Source: Sipunculus nudus
Taxonomy: Eukaryota; Annelida; Sipuncula; Golfingiida; Sipunculidae
Reading direction: 5' to 3'
Length of the DNA stretch: 64,000 nucleotides
Assembly: GCA_026874595.1 (NCBI GenBank)
Contig: CM049306.1
Span: 100,185,642 to 100,249,641 of the forward strand
Within the stretch, counting starts at the first letter, position 1; each line of letters opens with the position of its first letter. The notes below the pieces were generated by a model that was not told the DNA's origin, did no database searches, and saw only the letters and a list, made by a program, of their open reading frames with translations. The translations under genes and the position numbers were made by a program. Below, piece by piece: positions 62,601 through 64,000 of this stretch.

Positions 62601-63980
62601 AGAATCCTTTAAATTAGGAACATATTATGGTGATCAGGTTACCTCCCAAAAAAAGAATCCTTTAAATTAGGAACATATTATGGTGATCCAGGTTACCTCC
62701 CATGAAAAGAATCCTTTAAATTAGGAACATATTATGGTGATCAGGTTACCTCCCATAAACAGAATCCTTTCTATTAGCAATATATTATGGTGATCTGGTT
62801 ACCTCCCAAGAAAAGAATCCTTTAAATTAGGAAAATATTATGGTGATCAGGTTACCTCCCATAAAAAGAATCCTTTCTATTAGCAATATATTATGGTGTT
62901 CAAGGTTACCTCCCAAAAAAGGAATCCTTTAAATTCGGAACATATTATGGTGATCCAGGTTTCCTCCCAAGGAAAGAATCCTTTAAATTAGGAACATATT
63001 ATGGTGATCCAGGGTACCTCCCATGAAAAGAATCCTTTAAATTAGGAACATATTATCGTGATCAGGTTACCTCCCATAAAAAGGATCCTTTCTATTAGCA
63101 ATATATTATGGTGATCCAGGTTTCCTCCCAAGAAAAGAATCCTTTAAATTAGGAACATATTATGGTGATCAGGTTTCCTCCCAAGAAAAGAATCCTTTAA
63201 ATTAGGAACATATTATGGTGATCAGGTTACCTCCCATAAAAAGAATCCTTTCTATTAGCAATATATTATGGTGATCCAGGTTACCTCCCAAAAAAAGGAA
63301 TCCTTTAAATTCGGAACATATTATGGTGGTCCAGGTTACCTCCCAAAAAAAGAATCCTTTAAATTAGGAACATATTATGGTGATCAGGTTACCTCCCATA
63401 AAAAGAATCCTTTCTATTAGCAATATATTATGGTGGTCCAGGTTACCTCCCAAAAAAAGGAATCCTTTAAATTAGGAACATATTATGGTGATCAGGTTAC
63501 CTCCCATAAAAAGAATCCTTTAAATTAGGAACATATTATGGTGATCCAGGTTACCTCCCATAAAAAGAATCCTTTAAATTAGGAACATATTATGGTGATC
63601 AGGTTACCTCCCATAAAAAGAATCCTTTCTATTAGCAATATATTATGGTGATCCAGGTTACCTCCCATGAAAAGAATCCTTAAAATTAGGGAACATATTA
63701 TGGTGGTCCAGGTTACCTCCCAAAAAAAGGAATCCTTTAAATTCGGAACATATTATGGTGATCCAGGTTACCTCCCATGAAAAGAATCCTTAAAATTAGG
63801 AACATATTATGGTGATCAGGTTACCTCCCATAAAAAGAATCCTTTCTATTAGCAATATATTATGGTGATCTGGTTACCTCCCAAGAAAAGAATCCTTTAA
63901 ATTAGGAACATATTATGGTGATCAGGTTACCTCCCATAAAAAGAATCCTTTCTATTAGCAATATATTATGGTGATCTGGT
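56690..63980. repeat. Longer-range satellite block duplications (537, 3,695 and 4,609 bp offsets)
   Basis: A variant cluster at about 57,055-57,255 recurs at 60,750 (offset 3,695) and again at 61,287 (offset 537). The rare 'tattatcgtgatcagg' monomer occurs at about 58,443 and 63,052 (offset 4,609), followed in both places by the same order of variants to near the window end. These are nested segmental copies within one satellite. Confidence 0.8.
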
Positions 63981-64000
63981 TACCTCCCAAGAAAAGAATC

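Larger units (their letters stand above)
45172..64000. repeat. 53/54-bp satellite array, >18.8 kb, about 350 monomers
   Basis: The consensus monomer is 'aggaacatattatggtgatc' then 'caggttacctcccatgaaaa' then 'gaatcctttaaatt' (54 bp). Main variants are loss of one C in 'gatccagg' (53 bp), 'ggtttcc' for 'ggttacc', 'catg'/'cata'/'caag'/'caaa' before the A tract, and a second monomer type ending 'tttctattagcaatat'. The array begins with diverged units and continues past the window end without spacers or inserted elements. The most uniform zone is about 47,400-50,600; the part after 50,600 alternates monomer types. Confidence 0.97.

Noticed and set aside
45172-64000. CRISPR-like array
   Set aside because: The units are directly abutting with no unique spacers, and the window is eukaryotic in character.

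Overview
This window looks like a gene-poor, repeat-dominated stretch of an animal nuclear genome, most likely a marine invertebrate and plausibly a mollusc. The reasons are the low GC content, the absence of compact operon-like coding, the many microsatellites and minisatellites, a Ty3/gypsy-type LTR retrotransposon family, TTAA-flanked miniature elements, a tRNA-derived SINE and a long satellite. The mollusc assignment is inference. I recognise no complete host protein-coding gene.

Layout. 1-7,100 is mostly AT-rich unique sequence with (TA)n tracts, one TTAA-flanked miniature element (1901-2392), one candidate 3'-terminal exon (about 4961-5384) and a solo-type LTR (6306-7118). That LTR abuts a dimeric ~98-bp satellite (7119-9295). 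9.3-17.5 kb is mostly unique, with a 38-bp minisatellite (11.56-12.64 kb), a 27-bp minisatellite (14.87-15.03 kb) and a (TAA)n/(ATT)n tract. 17.6-20.15 kb is an old tandem duplication of a ~1.2-kb block. 20.1-27.2 kb is largely featureless apart from a SINE near 22.5 kb and an uncertain ORF pair at 25.4-25.8 kb. 27,233-29,704 is an internally deleted LTR element on the minus strand that still has its 4-bp target duplication and a dead reverse-transcriptase fragment. 32.3-32.5 kb is an inverted C/G-rich minisatellite. 33.2-38.2 kb is a higher-order repeat with an exact 1,122-bp period, each unit made of three related monomers. Its outer ends resemble a Helentron-type (rolling-circle) non-autonomous element. 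38.8-43.4 kb holds two more TTAA-flanked elements and a solo LTR with a 4-bp target duplication. From about 45,172 to the window end (>18.8 kb) lies one uninterrupted 53/54-bp satellite with nested higher-order duplications.

The most interesting signal is in the 33.2-38.2 kb array. Nine copies of a 19-bp sequence, all in the same orientation, match the vertebrate-type CTCF core consensus with one or two mismatches. Each 1,122-bp unit also carries direct repeats of the nuclear-receptor half-site AGGTCA, including a perfect DR1 arrangement. A mobile repeat amplifying same-oriented CTCF-like sites is a testable hypothesis; binding is not shown by sequence alone.
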